A DNA stretch of 64,000 bases from Metridium senile (lineage: Eukaryota; Cnidaria; Anthozoa; Actiniaria; Metridiidae). Position 1 is the first letter of the stretch. Each line of letters opens with the position of its first letter. Positions 21,181 to 62,633 of this stretch are shown here, in pieces. The DNA is taken from NCBI GenBank assembly GCA_949775045.1, contig OX459101.1, forward strand, positions 6,296,394 through 6,360,393, read 5' to 3'. The notes under the pieces were generated by a model, which saw nothing but the letters and a program-made list of their open reading frames with translations, was not told where the DNA came from and did not search any database. The translations under genes were made by a program, and so were the position numbers.

Positions 21181-21903
21181 ACAACAACAACTTTATTTGT
21201 ACCATTCTCTCCTTACATTTTTTGTATACAAATATTTAATACATATATTATACAATTTTTTCAAAATATATTAAAGAGAAGGTACAGGTTGCCTGCAATA
21301 ACCGCAAGGCTAAATAAGAACAGACAACCTGTTCTATTTTATTTACAAAAAAGTAATTCTAAATTAGATGGCACAAGTTAAAGTTTCAAGTAGTGTTACA
21401 ATTATTTTGGCACTAAATTGTGTAGTTATGACATTTTGTACAAAAAAACGGAGAGGAAATAAAGTAAACAAAGAATTACACAGGCATCTATATATATGCA
21501 CATGATCATGTGCAAACATATAGAGCTACAGAGTTATGGATGATATGGATATTTTAGGATATTTAATGATTAATACTTGTTCAATATATCATTGATAATT
21601 GCTTTTTTAAATAAGTTCCTAGAGAGATCCTTAGTTTTTTCATTAAGAGAATTCCAGATTTTTACACCGTTGAGTTTCGTATCGAGGATTTCGTTAAAAA
21701 TCTCTCTTATCTTGTCTTCATCCATAGTTATTAATTGACAGACAGTTAACAGGTATAAACTTGAGTAAGTATGAAGTAATTAAATGTAAAGAAAAGCGAA
21801 AAAGTAGAGCTCTTGAGCCAAAATTTGAAGAGCAAAAAAATCGCCCGCCATCTTGGAAGACATCCGCTGACCATACATATTCAGGAGATAATGATAAAAA
21901 GTC

Positions 21904-21904
<1 letters not shown>

Positions 21905-21984
<80 letters not shown>

Positions 21985-22029
21985 ATTTATTATTATATTT
22001 TATTATTGTTATTGTTATTGTTATTGTTA

Positions 22030-22112
<83 letters not shown>
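21905..22112. repeat. Compound ATT / ATTGTT tract
   Basis: ATT repeats interrupted by TATTTATT and by four to five TTATTG units. The same compound pattern recurs at the two downstream junctions of the 935-bp array. Confidence 0.97.
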
Positions 22113-22115
<3 letters not shown>

Positions 22116-22914
22116 TTATACGAAAAAGGCGTCTGGTTATTTTTAACAGTCCCCTACACAGTTCCCTGCGCCATCAAGAAAGATAACCGGGCCTACTATT
22201 GCATCGAAGCGAGACGTACGTTGAGCTTGCAATGATCGAGAGACGTGAATAATTGTCCCGCAAGTTGTTAAAAGGTCTCAACGTTCGTCTCACTTCGATG
22301 CAAAGGTCCAGCTACCTTTCAAGATGGCGCAGGGAATTGTGAAGGAGACTATTCGCATTACTGAGAAAAACAAATTATTAAACGGAAGATGATTGTCCAT
22401 CGAGAAGGTTTTTTGTCCGTACGTTTTCTTATTACCGGTCAGAAGGACATACGTGGGTTCAATTCCTGCCTATATTATTCATGGTAATTGAACGGCCATG
22501 GTAATGTGAAAAAGACAGCTGCACTAGATAACATTTTTTTATAGTATTTTCACGACGAAAATGCAAATCAAATAAGAACAATGTACATATAGTATTCTTA
22601 CCCTATAAATGTAGTAGTCGGCGAATTTGTCTGAAAAAACGGACAAATTGAAGTAAAATTATCCATACTTTCCAATGGGTAATACCAACTCCGGATTGCG
22701 TGATGCGTGACACGGCTGATCGTGAATCGAAAAGAACTTTAAACGATCGAATGGAATTTCCTGATTTTAATAAGAAACGAAGTAACATCTCTATAAAACA
22801 AAATAGAACTGTTGTTTTAAAGTCTTGCTTGTGTACACATGTATAGCACACTTGATGAACAACAGTTGTTTTGATTGGACGATAACAAAGTTGTGTTTTA
22901 TCAGCTTTGCCACA

Positions 22915-22975
<61 letters not shown>

Positions 22976-23849
22976 TATTATTATTTATTATTATATTTTA
23001 TTATTGTTATTGTTATTGTTATTGTTATTATTATTATTATTATTATTAATTTATACGAAAAAGGCGTCTGGTTATTTTTAACAGTCCCCTACACAGTTCC
23101 CTGCGCCATCAAGAAAGATAACCGGGCCTACTATTGCATCGAAGCGAGACGTACGTTGAGCTTGCAATGATCGAGAGACGTGAATAATTGTCCCGCAAGT
23201 TGTTAAAAGGTCTCAACGTTCGTCTCACTTCGATGCAAAGGTCCAGCTACCTTTCAAGATGGCGCAGGGAATTGTGAAGGAGACTATTCGCATTACTGAG
23301 AAAAACAAATTATTAAACGGAAGATGATTGTCCATCGAGAAGGTTTTTTGTCCGTACGTTTTCTCATTACCGGTCAGAAGGACATACGTGGGTTCAATTC
23401 CTGCCTATATTATTCATGGTAATTGAACGGCCATGGTAATGTGAAAAAGACAGCTGCACTAGATAACATTTTTTTATAGTATTTTCACGACGAAAATGCA
23501 AATCAAATAAGAACAATGTACATATAGTATTCTTACCCTATAAATGTAGTAGTCGGCGAATTTGTCTGAAAAAACGGACAAATTGAAGTAAAATTATCCA
23601 TACTTTCCAATGGGTAATACCAACTCCGGATTGCGTGATGCGTGACACGGCTGATCGTGAATCGAAAAGAACTTTAAACGATCGAATGGAATTTCCTGAT
23701 TTTAATAAGAAACGAAGTAACATCTCTATAAAACAAAATAGAACTGTTGTTTTAAAGTCTTGCTTGTGTACACATGTATAGCACACTTGATGAACAACAG
23801 TTGTTTTGATTGGACGATAACAAAGTTGTGTTTTATCAGCTTTGCCACA

Positions 23850-23910
<61 letters not shown>

Positions 23911-24783
23911 TATTATTATTTATTATTATATTTTATTATTGTTATTGTTATTGTTATTGTTATTATTATTATTATTATTATTAATTTATACGAAAAAGGC
24001 GTCTGGTTATTTTTAACAGTCCCCTACACAGTTCCCTGCGCCATCAAGAAAGATAACCGGGCCTACTATTGCATCGAAGCGAGACGTACGTTGAGCTTGC
24101 AATGATCGAGAGACGTGAATAATTGTCCCGCAAGTTGTTAAAAGGTCTCAACGTTCGTCTCACTTCGATGCAAAGGTCCAGCTACCTTTCAAGATGGCGC
24201 AGGGAATTGTGAAGGAGACTATTCGCATTACTGAGAAAAACAAATTATTAAACGGAAGATGATTGTCCATCGAGAAGGTTTTTTGTCCGTACGTTTTCTC
24301 ATTACCGGTCAGAAGGACATACGTGGGTTCAATTCCTGCCTATATTATTCATGGTAATTGAACGGCCATGGTAATGTGAAAAAGACAGCTGCACTAGATA
24401 ACATTTTTTTATAGTATTTTCACGACGAAAATGCAAATCAAATAAGAACAATGTACATATAGTATTCTTACCCTATAAATGTAGTAGTCGGCGAATTTGT
24501 CTGAAAAAACGGACAAATTGAAGTAAAATTATCCATACTTTCCAATGGGTAATACCAACTCCGGATTGCGTGATGCGTGACACGGCTGATCGTGAATCGA
24601 AAAGAACTTTAAACGATCGAATGGAATTTCCTGATTTTAATAAGAAACGAAGTAACATCTCTATAAAACAAAATAGAACTGTTGTTTTAAAGTCTTGCTT
24701 GTGTACACATGTATAGCACACTTGATGAACAACAGTTGTTTTTGATTGGACGATAACAAAGTTGTGTTTTATCAGCTTTGCCA
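22113..24783. repeat. Tandem array, three copies of a 935-bp unit
   Basis: Copies at 22113-23047, 23048-23982 and 23983-24783 (the last lacks the ATT end). They appear almost identical: I saw one substitution in the TTTTCT[T/C]ATTACC stretch of copy 1 and one extra T near the end of copy 3. Each unit contains an inverted repeat, a unique-looking AT-rich part, and a compound ATT tract at the junction. The repeated minus-strand frame (MCYTCVHKQDFKTT...) is conserved only because the DNA is. Confidence 0.95.
22148..22350. mobile_element. Foldback element inside the 935-bp unit
   Basis: The arms AGTCCCCTACACAGTTCCCT and AGGGAATTGTGAAGGAGACT are imperfect inverts. The inner arms GCATCGAAGCGAGACGTACG and CGTTCGTCTCACTTCGATGC pair as well. 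It is repeated in all three units. Confidence 0.7.
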
Positions 24784-24983
24784 TGCATACGTGACAAGTA
24801 AGAAACGACGTTTGTTTGATGTCAGTGTATGAATTTGAATTTTGTAAATAATAACAAATGAATGAGTGGATGAATGTATGAATGAATAGTTGGATGGATG
24901 AATGAATGAATGACAGTGCTGGTTTGTTAACGTGTCGTCAGTTTTTGGAACATACATTTTGAGGCCTTGTTGATAGTTCTATA

Positions 24984-25470
24984 TGACGATGGTGACGACG
25001 TTGATTGTGAATAATGAGATAACGATGGTGATGACTATGATAACGATGGTGACGACTATGATAACGATGGTGATGACTATGATAACGATGGTGACGACGT
25101 TGATTGTGAATAATGACTATGATAACGATGGTGATGACTATGATTACGATGGTGATGACTATGATAACGATGGTGATGACTATGATAACGATGGTGATGA
25201 CTATGATAACGATGGTGATGATAATTGTGATGATGACGATGGTGATGATAATTGTGATGATGACGATGGTGATGATGACGTTGATTGGTACGATGACGAT
25301 GGTGATAACGATAGTGATGATAACGATGGTGATGACTATGATAACGATGGTGATGACTATGATAACGATGGTGATGATAATTGTGATGATGACGATGGTG
25401 ATGATGACGTTGATTGGTACGATGACGATGGTGATAACGATAGTGATGATGACGATGGTGCACAAATGAA
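24984..25470. repeat. GATGAC/GATAAC minisatellite
   Basis: Higher-order units of about 18-24 bp (TATGATAACGATGGTGATGAC). A longer block containing GACGTTGATTGGTACGATGA recurs. Long frames on both strands are artefacts. Confidence 0.95.
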
Positions 25471-25617
25471 GGTATCAATGAAGGTACATCACGAGATTGA
25501 AATAGGAGCTAGACATATGACGAAGGGTCAATGGAATAACAAAGCAAGCAAATAAGTGACCGTTCGTAACTACAAATACACCGCGGACAAACGCGAACGA
25601 TACTCTGCTGCCCATGG

Positions 25618-25950
25618 ATGATGACGTTGATTGTGAATAATGACGATGGTGATGACGTTGAATGTGAATAATGACGATGTTGATAACGATGGTGATGATG
25701 ACGATGACAATGATAACGATAGTGGTGACTACAACGATGGTGATGATGAAGCTAATTGTTACGACTTGACAATGATGATAACGATGGTTATGTTGATTGT
25801 GAATGACGATGATGATAACGATGGTGACTTTGAATGTGAATGACGATGATGATAACGAGGAATGTGAATGACGATGATGATAACGATGGTGATAATGACA
25901 ATGATGATGGTCAATAATGATGATGACAATGACGATAGTCAATAGTGATG
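25618..25950. repeat. Second GAT/GAC-rich repeat block
   Basis: GATGATAACGATGGTGA-type units with GAATGTGAATGA interspersed. It is separated from the first block by about 150 bp of non-repeat sequence. Confidence 0.9.
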
Positions 25951-26219
25951 ATTATTATACTATTACAACTAAATTATGGTATTATTTTGTTTTATTATTA
26001 AACATTGCTGTACAAACCTAATACTTTTATAACAACTGGAAATTATTTTTTCTTTTCTATAATAACTATAGTGCTCGTTTTGTGTTCCTTATTAGTAAGG
26101 AACTGAGCAAAATCTCTTTATAAATTTTAAAATGTACACGTTAATTGAAAACGGTAAATTATGGTACTAATTGTAAAACACCTTATCGAGATAACTGTTC
26201 AAAGCTTGCAATCTTGATT

Positions 26220-26400
26220 TAACTGTTGTCCTTGACAGTTAATCCTGTGTTAGAGCTAATCCTGGTTTATTAAGAGTTAATCAGTCCTGTGATAGTGCTA
26301 ATCCTGGAATAGCTCTAAGTAGATCCCATAGCGTTAATCCTGGGTCTCTAAGTAAAAACCAGAGTTAATTAATTGTGTGTTAGTGCTATTGATATTTATT
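26220..26400. repeat. TTAATCCTG-type short repeat
   Basis: AGTTAATCCTGTGTTAGTGCTAATCCTGG-like words recur about six times between the satellite block and the end of the Tudor gene. Confidence 0.5.
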
Positions 26401-26566
26401 GATTTTTCTTCAACTTAATTCCCCAAGATAATTGTCAATCTTTTCTTGACAGACAGTTTTTCAGAAAACGTTCACCTATAAATGCTTAAGTATCAACTCT
26501 GAGTGCTTCAGATATTAGTGCTATTCTCGTAACAATGCTCCGTTGACTGTTTCATCCATGCAATAT

Positions 26567-53086
<26,520 letters not shown>

Positions 53087-53679
53087 GCTGGTGATAGTCA
53101 AGTGGGTCAAGTCCAATAGGTAGTAGTTATATTTACAGGACCTGTGTGTTTAGAGCCGTTTTTGTAGTGTTATTTTCAGGTCCTGTTTTTGCAGCATGAG
53201 TAGTGAGAAACCGAAACACGGCGCGAGCAATTTGACCGTGAGCACGTGAAGGTGTCTGGGAATCAGGAAACAAAACTTTTATATATGGGAGGGGAGGGAG
53301 ATGTAACGAATATATTGAAAGTTGATAAAAATGTTGCTGCTCTTATATTTACATTGTAAATTAAATACTGTTTATTCTTAGAGAAGCTGAACAGTTATTT
53401 CTTTTTGAGATTTCTAGCACTTAGAAATTGATTTTAGAAAAAGAGGCAAGAAAAAAAGACAAAAACAAGTATTAAAATACAAAATATGCGTCAAAAAATC
53501 GTTTTCATTGCTAAAAATATTTCCTCGCTTTTTAAAACCAAAAAGTTTTTAACTGCTTGCATTTTGGATGAGTTCAAAAGAGTATGATGCTTTAATTTTT
53601 ATTCACCTATCCTCACCCTCCCCTAGCTAGAAATCTTTTCTTCCTCCCATGATACTTTGCAGTGACATTATTTACCAGT
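53087..53679. promoter_or_regulatory. Shared upstream interval of RPS8 (+) and TDRD7-like gene (-)
   Basis: The two start codons diverge, and fewer than 600 bp separate the Tudor-gene ATG from the RPS8 exon 1. No TATA box or repeat insertion was recognised. The interval contains CACGTG-type sequence near 53240. Bidirectional promoter activity is inference. Confidence 0.55.
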
Positions 53680-57506
<3,827 letters not shown>

Positions 57507-57815
57507 AATCAGTTCAGAAAAAATGATTGTACTCTTAGTAATATAAACTGACTCCAAATATGTCTATCCACTTTCCTCCTTATTCTTATACTTTTGTTTA
57601 AATGGATGGGAGGGAAATAAAGGTAATAACAACCCAGGGTCCCCAGCTTGGTGCTTGATTTACTGGTCTGACTCCCAATATTGTTCTAAGAGTGCACACA
57701 TTTGGTTGTTTATAAGTTTTATTTTGATAATAAGACTACTACATGTACTTTATTTATCTTAGTGGTTGTTCACACCTTACAAATAAGATTTTTTCAAAAA
57801 AGTTGATCAAAATGT

Positions 57816-57930
57816 AGCCTCCTCCACAGGCAACTCTGGGCTTTCTGTGATAGGAACAAAAGGTGGGGGAAGGGGGCCCATTCCTCTGGTTCGAAAGACA
57901 AAGGAAACCCAGCAGGGTTGCCTGTGGGGG
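57816..57930. mobile_element. Foldback MITE between RPS8 and macin gene
   Basis: GCCTCCTCCACAGGCAACTC and GGGTTGCCTGTGGGGGAGG arms. Related TAGCCTCCT ends occur at 63168-63303. Confidence 0.78.
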
Positions 57931-58089
57931 AGGTTTTAAAAATGTTACAATACATGGAGTACTTTTGTCAAATTTAGAGTTACAACTAGGACGATAGATA
58001 ATGAAAATAGTTTGGACTTGTTAGTTAATGAGGATCGCTTTTTACCATGAGACTAGGAGAAGGTCACAAAGCAGGGTGCAGTTTGCTGT

Positions 58090-58389
58090 TTAGAATCCAC
58101 ACCAGCCTGGCCTAGAACCATGTTGCCCTGAGCACTGACATTGCCAAGCTTTATCGGTGAAAGGACAAGTTGAAGGAGTCGTGACACACGTCCCAGTAGC
58201 ATAGCCAAGGCAGAAGCACCGCTGTGAGCAATTGAGCCACAACTTCCCTGTGAACCACCTGCTCCACTTAGTACAACGACTCCAAGTCGCCCAGCAATCA
58301 CCAATGCCTGCTTCGGATTGCTGCGGCAATAGTGCACAACCAATCACAATTAGCATGACTGCAAGGGACATTTTCGTGATGAATGACAT
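58090..58389 (-). CDS. Macin-family antimicrobial peptide precursor
   Basis: A single coding exon of 99 codons plus stop. Residues 1-27 are a signal peptide (hydrophobic LAVMLIVIGCALL, cleavage likely after SEA). The mature part starts GIGDCWATWSRCTKWS, carries TGKLW.NC..RC in the middle and KAWQC.C near the end, the pattern of macins (hydramacin, theromacin, neuromacin). I count ten cysteines, as in theromacin-type members. A polypyrimidine tract and CAG directly before the ATG indicate a 5'UTR intron. The C-terminal extension SGQHGSRPGWCGF follows the last family cysteines and includes the tenth. Macins are secreted, bacteria-aggregating peptides of innate immunity (family knowledge). The gene runs tail-to-tail with RPS8. 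Confidence 0.9.
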   Translation of the reverse strand: MSFITKMSLAVMLIVIGCALLPQQSEAGIGDCWATWSRCTKWSRWFTGKLWLNCSQRCFCLGYATGTCVTTPSTCPFTDKAWQCQCSGQHGSRPGWCGF

Positions 58390-58734
58390 CTGAAAGAAAA
58401 AAACAGGTTTGTCAGGAAAATACCGGTTTGCCAGAATTAGTTGTCGAAAAAGACATGAATAAATAAAACTTATATAAAGTCTTGTATAAAGACTGAAATT
58501 ATCTTTACATGTAAGTGCGACTACACAGCCGCCCGTCCATGAAAAGTTTTTGCTCTAGCTGGCCGCTTCCAAAAAAGTGAAAGATGCGGTAAAATACTTT
58601 CACTTTAAACAATGTAGAGGGAGGCACAAATGTTGTATTACACGATTTCCATGAACTCTTGCGCTCAAGTTGGCTTCGATCCAAAACGTGGAAAAAAAAC
58701 CCCTCAGAATTTTGGACGTTCTAAGTGCATATAC

Positions 58735-59440
58735 TTTCAATACTGTCGGTTACAATCAGTCCCAGTGCATCCAATCCCATTTTCCCAGTCAAAAATATGG
58801 CCAATCCCAGCTCCCATTTTACCCCTTCAGGACCCTCAAACATAGGTGGGGTGTGTTTTTATTCGTCTTTCTTTCGAACGAGGGCACAACTGCTTGGCAC
58901 CACGACAGTGGGCTGTAGCGTGGTATAGATAGGTCAGACCACACTAGAAGCAACCAGGAGCTCCGTGCGTTATTCGTATCCTTCTCCGAGATGACGTGAA
59001 GGTCTTAGAACCAGCAGATGTAATTACAAGGCAGCACCTTCCGTTATTTCACGAAATGGATTGAACTGGGTTGTAATTTGTAACTCCATTCTATCAATAA
59101 GAGGATCCCAGTCAAAAATCACATAATCCCATCAGATTTGCTCAAGTTTTCAATCCCATTCCCCTTTTCTATTGCTCTTTAATTCATCCAATCCCATTTT
59201 CCCAGTCAAAGAGAAGGCCAATCCAAGCTCCCAATTTACCCCTTCAGGACCCTCACATGCATAACATGGCTTCTATCAATAAGAGGATCCCAGTCAAAAA
59301 TCACATAATCCCATCAGTTTTGCTCAAGTTTTCAACCCCATTCCCCTTTTCTATTGCTCTTTTATTCATCCAATCCCATTTTCCCAGTCAAAGAGAAGGC
59401 CAATCCAAGCTCCCATTTTACCCCTTCAGGACCCTCACAT
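58735..59440. repeat. AATCCCA-rich repeats, three further copies
   Basis: 58735-58840, 59100-59252 and 59280-59438. The last two are a tandem duplication of about 178 bp (GGATCCCAGTCAAAAATCAC ... CCCTCACATGCATAACATGG). Shared words ATCCCATTTTCCCAGTCAAA and CCCCTTCAGGACCCTC. Confidence 0.85.
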
Positions 59441-59449
59441 GCATAACAT

Positions 59450-60110
59450 GGCATAACGCTCACACGATTGTAAGCAAACGATTTGCACTTTACCTCGAGC
59501 TTGTTTCAATATCTCTGCCAACAAACAGTAGACAACTCCTGTAATGAAGATACAGCTCCTGTAAAATATGCCGAAAACATTGGCTAAAAGCAGCTAGGAA
59601 ACTTAAACCTTCCGCATTTTCCCAAAAGAAGTATAGAATGCGCTATAACACTACTACTGCATGAGATTGAAATTACTGGCAACTAGATATATCCTGCACT
59701 ATCATGATTAACGCTATTCTTAATGTTTTTCAATGTTTGTTCAATTTGTCCAAACTATTAAAATGAAGTAGTTTTAAGAATAGTTACCTTGAGTGGTGTT
59801 TCTTTGAGAAACGATCGGTGGGCAGCAGGGCGCAAGCAGCAAGTTTACCTTTGAAGGTGAAAGGCAACAATGACAACGCTGAATTGTTCAACGGGTCTTT
59901 CCCTATCAAAAAATATATCCGATTTCTGGCAACTTTCCGAGATCATGCATTGGCACACAAAATTGAAGATGACACACACTCTGATTGGCTAAAGCTTTTG
60001 TAATTCCTAGAAATGCTTTAGAAATAGCTTTGGTAATTCTTAGAAATGATGTCATGGAAAATAACTCGAGTGTTGTTTATCAGAATCCGCGTGACTGTCT
60101 GAAGACTAAA
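59450..60110. other. Intergenic, no gene seen
   Basis: No coding pattern or repeat termini recognised. The 61-codon frame at 59818-60003 is not recognised. Confidence 0.45.
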
Positions 60111-60121
60111 AAAAACATTTA

Positions 60122-60280
60122 AGGCTGGTTTTCACTAGGCATAAGCATAAGCATAAGCTAAACACAAGAAAACGAACATGTTTGTTTATTTTATGCTTAA
60201 TTATGCTTGTCTGCTTATGTCAAGTGAAAAATAGAAGAAACTATCTTTTGCTTGTGCTTATGCCTAGTGAAAACCAGCCT
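60122..60280. mobile_element. 159-bp MITE, TTA target site (Harbinger-like)
   Basis: AGGCTGGTTTTCACTAGGCA and TGCCTAGTGAAAACCAGCCT are flanked by TTA (60119-60121, 60281-60283). A 3-bp TWA site is typical of PIF/Harbinger. Confidence 0.88.
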
Positions 60281-60441
60281 TTATCAAGTCAGCTTGAACA
60301 AGTTATAAATTTGTTATTTTCTGGGAAATATTAAGGCTCAACAGGTTTTTTTAAGAATAGGAGAGGGGAGGGGAGGGTTGCTGTTTCGATACAGTTTTGT
60401 TGATACAATCTTGAAAAATTGAATACCCGTGAAACCTTAGT

Positions 60442-60483
60442 AATACTGCGGTTTTGGATCGTGTGATCCAAAACCGCAGTATT
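60442..60483. repeat. Perfect hairpin
   Basis: AATACTGCGGTTTTGGATC, 4-bp loop GTGT, then the exact complement. No T-run follows. Confidence 0.9.
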
Positions 60484-60860
60484 TCTCAAACTATACGCTT
60501 CTAGTCGAGTTTTGGTGGACGTCTTAATTTGTTCGAGTTTCTCTGATACACCCTTTTCTATAGAAAGTCTGTTACTAGTGAAATGCCTAAAATCTAATGG
60601 CGCAAAAGATCGTGGATCAGCTGGTTCAAAAACTAAATGTGCAATCGAAACGCATTTCTTGTCTAATAATTAAGGTAAATAAAAATAATCATTTCACAAT
60701 AACTCATAACAAGTGTGGCGATGTGACCGTGTAATCCCTGCGTTCTAGTACACCGGTTACCCTGCGAGTGCAGGAGCTACTAGCTGGAAGGTTGCTGGAA
60801 GGCATATTTTATTTCACGGGTGACAAGGTTTCTCGGTAGGGGTATATTATTCACCTTCAT

Positions 60861-60945
60861 ATAACCATAATGCCTTCTGATTTTAGGGAGTAGATATTGC
60901 AATTCAAATTTTTTAATTCCAAAACAGAAGGCATCATGGTTAATG
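60861..60945. repeat. Inverted repeat from which the 47-bp array starts
   Basis: AACCATAATGCCTTCTGATTTT faces AAAACAGAAGGCATCATGGTT across about 35 bp. The right arm is the first part of unit 1 of the adjacent minisatellite. Confidence 0.8.
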
Positions 60946-61901
60946 TGAAAGTAGAGAATAGAGGGAACAAACACAAGGCATTATGGTTATTGTGAAAGTA
61001 GAGAATACAGGGAACAAACACAAGGCATGATGGTTATTGTGAAAGTAGAGAATAGAGGGAACAAACACAAGGCATGATGGTTATTGTGAAAGTAGAGAAT
61101 AGAGGGAACAAACACAAGGCATGATGGTTATTGTGAAAGTAGAGAATAGAGGGAACAAACACAAGGCATGATGGTTATTGTGAAAGTAGAGAATAGAGGG
61201 AACAAACACAAGGCATTATGGTTATTGTGAAAGTAGAGAATACAGGGAACAAACACAAGGCATGATGGTTATTGTGAAAGTAGAGAATAGAGGAAACAAA
61301 CACAAGGCATTATGGTTATTGTGAAAGTAGAGAATAGAGGAAACAAATACAAGGCATGATGGTTATTGTGAAAGTAGAGAATAGAGGGAACAAACACAAG
61401 GCATGATGGTTATTGTGAAAGTAGAGAATAGAGGAAACAAATACAAGGCATGATGGTTATTGTGAAAGTAGAGAATAGAGGGAACAAACACAAGGCATGA
61501 TGGTTATTGTGAAAGTAGAGAATAGAGGGAACAAACACAAGGCATGATGGTTATTGTGAAAGTAGAGAATAGAGGGAACAAACACAAGGCATGATGGTTA
61601 TTGTGAAAGTAGAGAATACAGGGAACAAACACAAGGCATGATGGTTATTGTGAAAGTAGAGAATACAGGGAACAAACACAAGGCATGATGGTTATTGTGA
61701 AAGTAGAGAATAGAGGGAACAAACACAAGGCATGATGGTTATTGTGAAAGTAGAGAATAGAGGAAACAAACACAAGGCATGATGGTTATTGTGAAAGTAG
61801 AGAATAGAGGGAACAAACACAAGGCATTATGGTTATTGTGAAAGTAGAGAATAGAGGGAACAAACACAAGGCATTATGGTTATTGTAAAAGTAGAGAATA
61901 C
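60930..61901. repeat. 47-bp minisatellite, about 20.7 units
   Basis: Unit: AAGGCATGATGGTTATTGTG, AAAGTAGAGAATAGAGGGAAC and AAACAC. Variants (CATGATGG/CATTATGG, AGAGGG/AGAGGA/ACAGGG, AAACAC/AAATAC) occur in runs, for example two-unit patterns near 61320-61460. No open frame of note. Confidence 0.97.
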
Positions 61902-62220
61902 TGTTTGAACTCTAGTTAATAAACTCATATGGAAATCCCCTCAACGTAAAATAGTTTTGAAGCTCGCAGGAATTTCTTCCAAAAAAATCTTGATGCATTT
62001 CTAAAACAATGAAAGCAAAAGTGTATAAAAAGCCATGTTTATTGCCCATATCACAAAAAAAAGAGAACCGAATTCACTAGAGTTGACTGGAATACATTCA
62101 AATCACTGATAAATAATTACAAGAGAATATTAAACAATATTATCTTGATAATTACATATATATATATATATATATTTAATTGTTTATAAATTAATTATCT
62201 TAAAACCAAACAGTTAAGTT

Positions 62221-62272
62221 TGAGATGGTATCCCATCATGCAGTTTTTCTACATGCATTTGATACCATCTCG
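62221..62272. repeat. Hairpin downstream of NPC1-like gene
   Basis: GAGATGGTATCCCAT...ATTTGATACCATCTC with a 25-bp loop, in the presumed 3'UTR or flank. Confidence 0.7.
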
Positions 62273-62432
62273 AATACTTGGGTTTCCTGTGAGGTAATGT
62301 AGAGAGGGACTGTACACTAGAATATCTATTTAACACAGGGTGACCGTTTTGTAAATTGTAAGCCGCCACACCATGCCCCTTACTCCGCTCTTCTATATGT
62401 TTTAGGAATGTTTCTTGTTAGAAAACATCTTC

Positions 62433-62633
62433 TTATTGAATAGCAGAGTAATTTGAACCTAGTAAAGGCTTGTTTTCATCATTCAAAAAACTACCACGTA
62501 AGGACTCCTCTCTTTTCATATTTGGATCACGTGACGGCTTGGGACCGATATAGCTTAGAAATACAGGTAGAAAAACCAAACCGTGTAGAGCACCAAACAG
62601 AACCATGCCCAAGTACATACGGAAATAGAACAC
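62433..62633 (-). CDS. NPC1: NPC1-like distal terminal exon
   Basis: 67 codons including stop, entered in phase 0 from TTTCCAG. After the last membrane segment comes a 35-residue tail with [26 protein letters not shown] fits the [DE]xxxL[LI] lysosomal sorting motif. Confidence 0.88.
   Translation of the reverse strand: MFYFRMYLGMVLFGALHGLVFLPVFLSYIGPKPSRDPNMKREESLRGSFLNDENKPLLGSNYSAIQ

Noticed and set aside
22603..24784. Conserved minus-strand frame seen three times in the 935-bp array
   Set aside because: Conservation is explained by the recent DNA duplication. There is no family pattern, and no silent-site bias can be tested.
24983..25555. 190-codon Asp/Gly-rich frame and opposite-strand Ile/Val frames
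   Set aside because: Artefact of the GATGAC minisatellite. The frames exist on both strands and vary with the repeat.
53087..53116. Upstream extension of the Tudor-gene frame to 53116
   Set aside because: The codon at 53114-53116 is TTG, not ATG. The first ATG (53084-53086) coincides with the expected N-terminus of the LOTUS domain.
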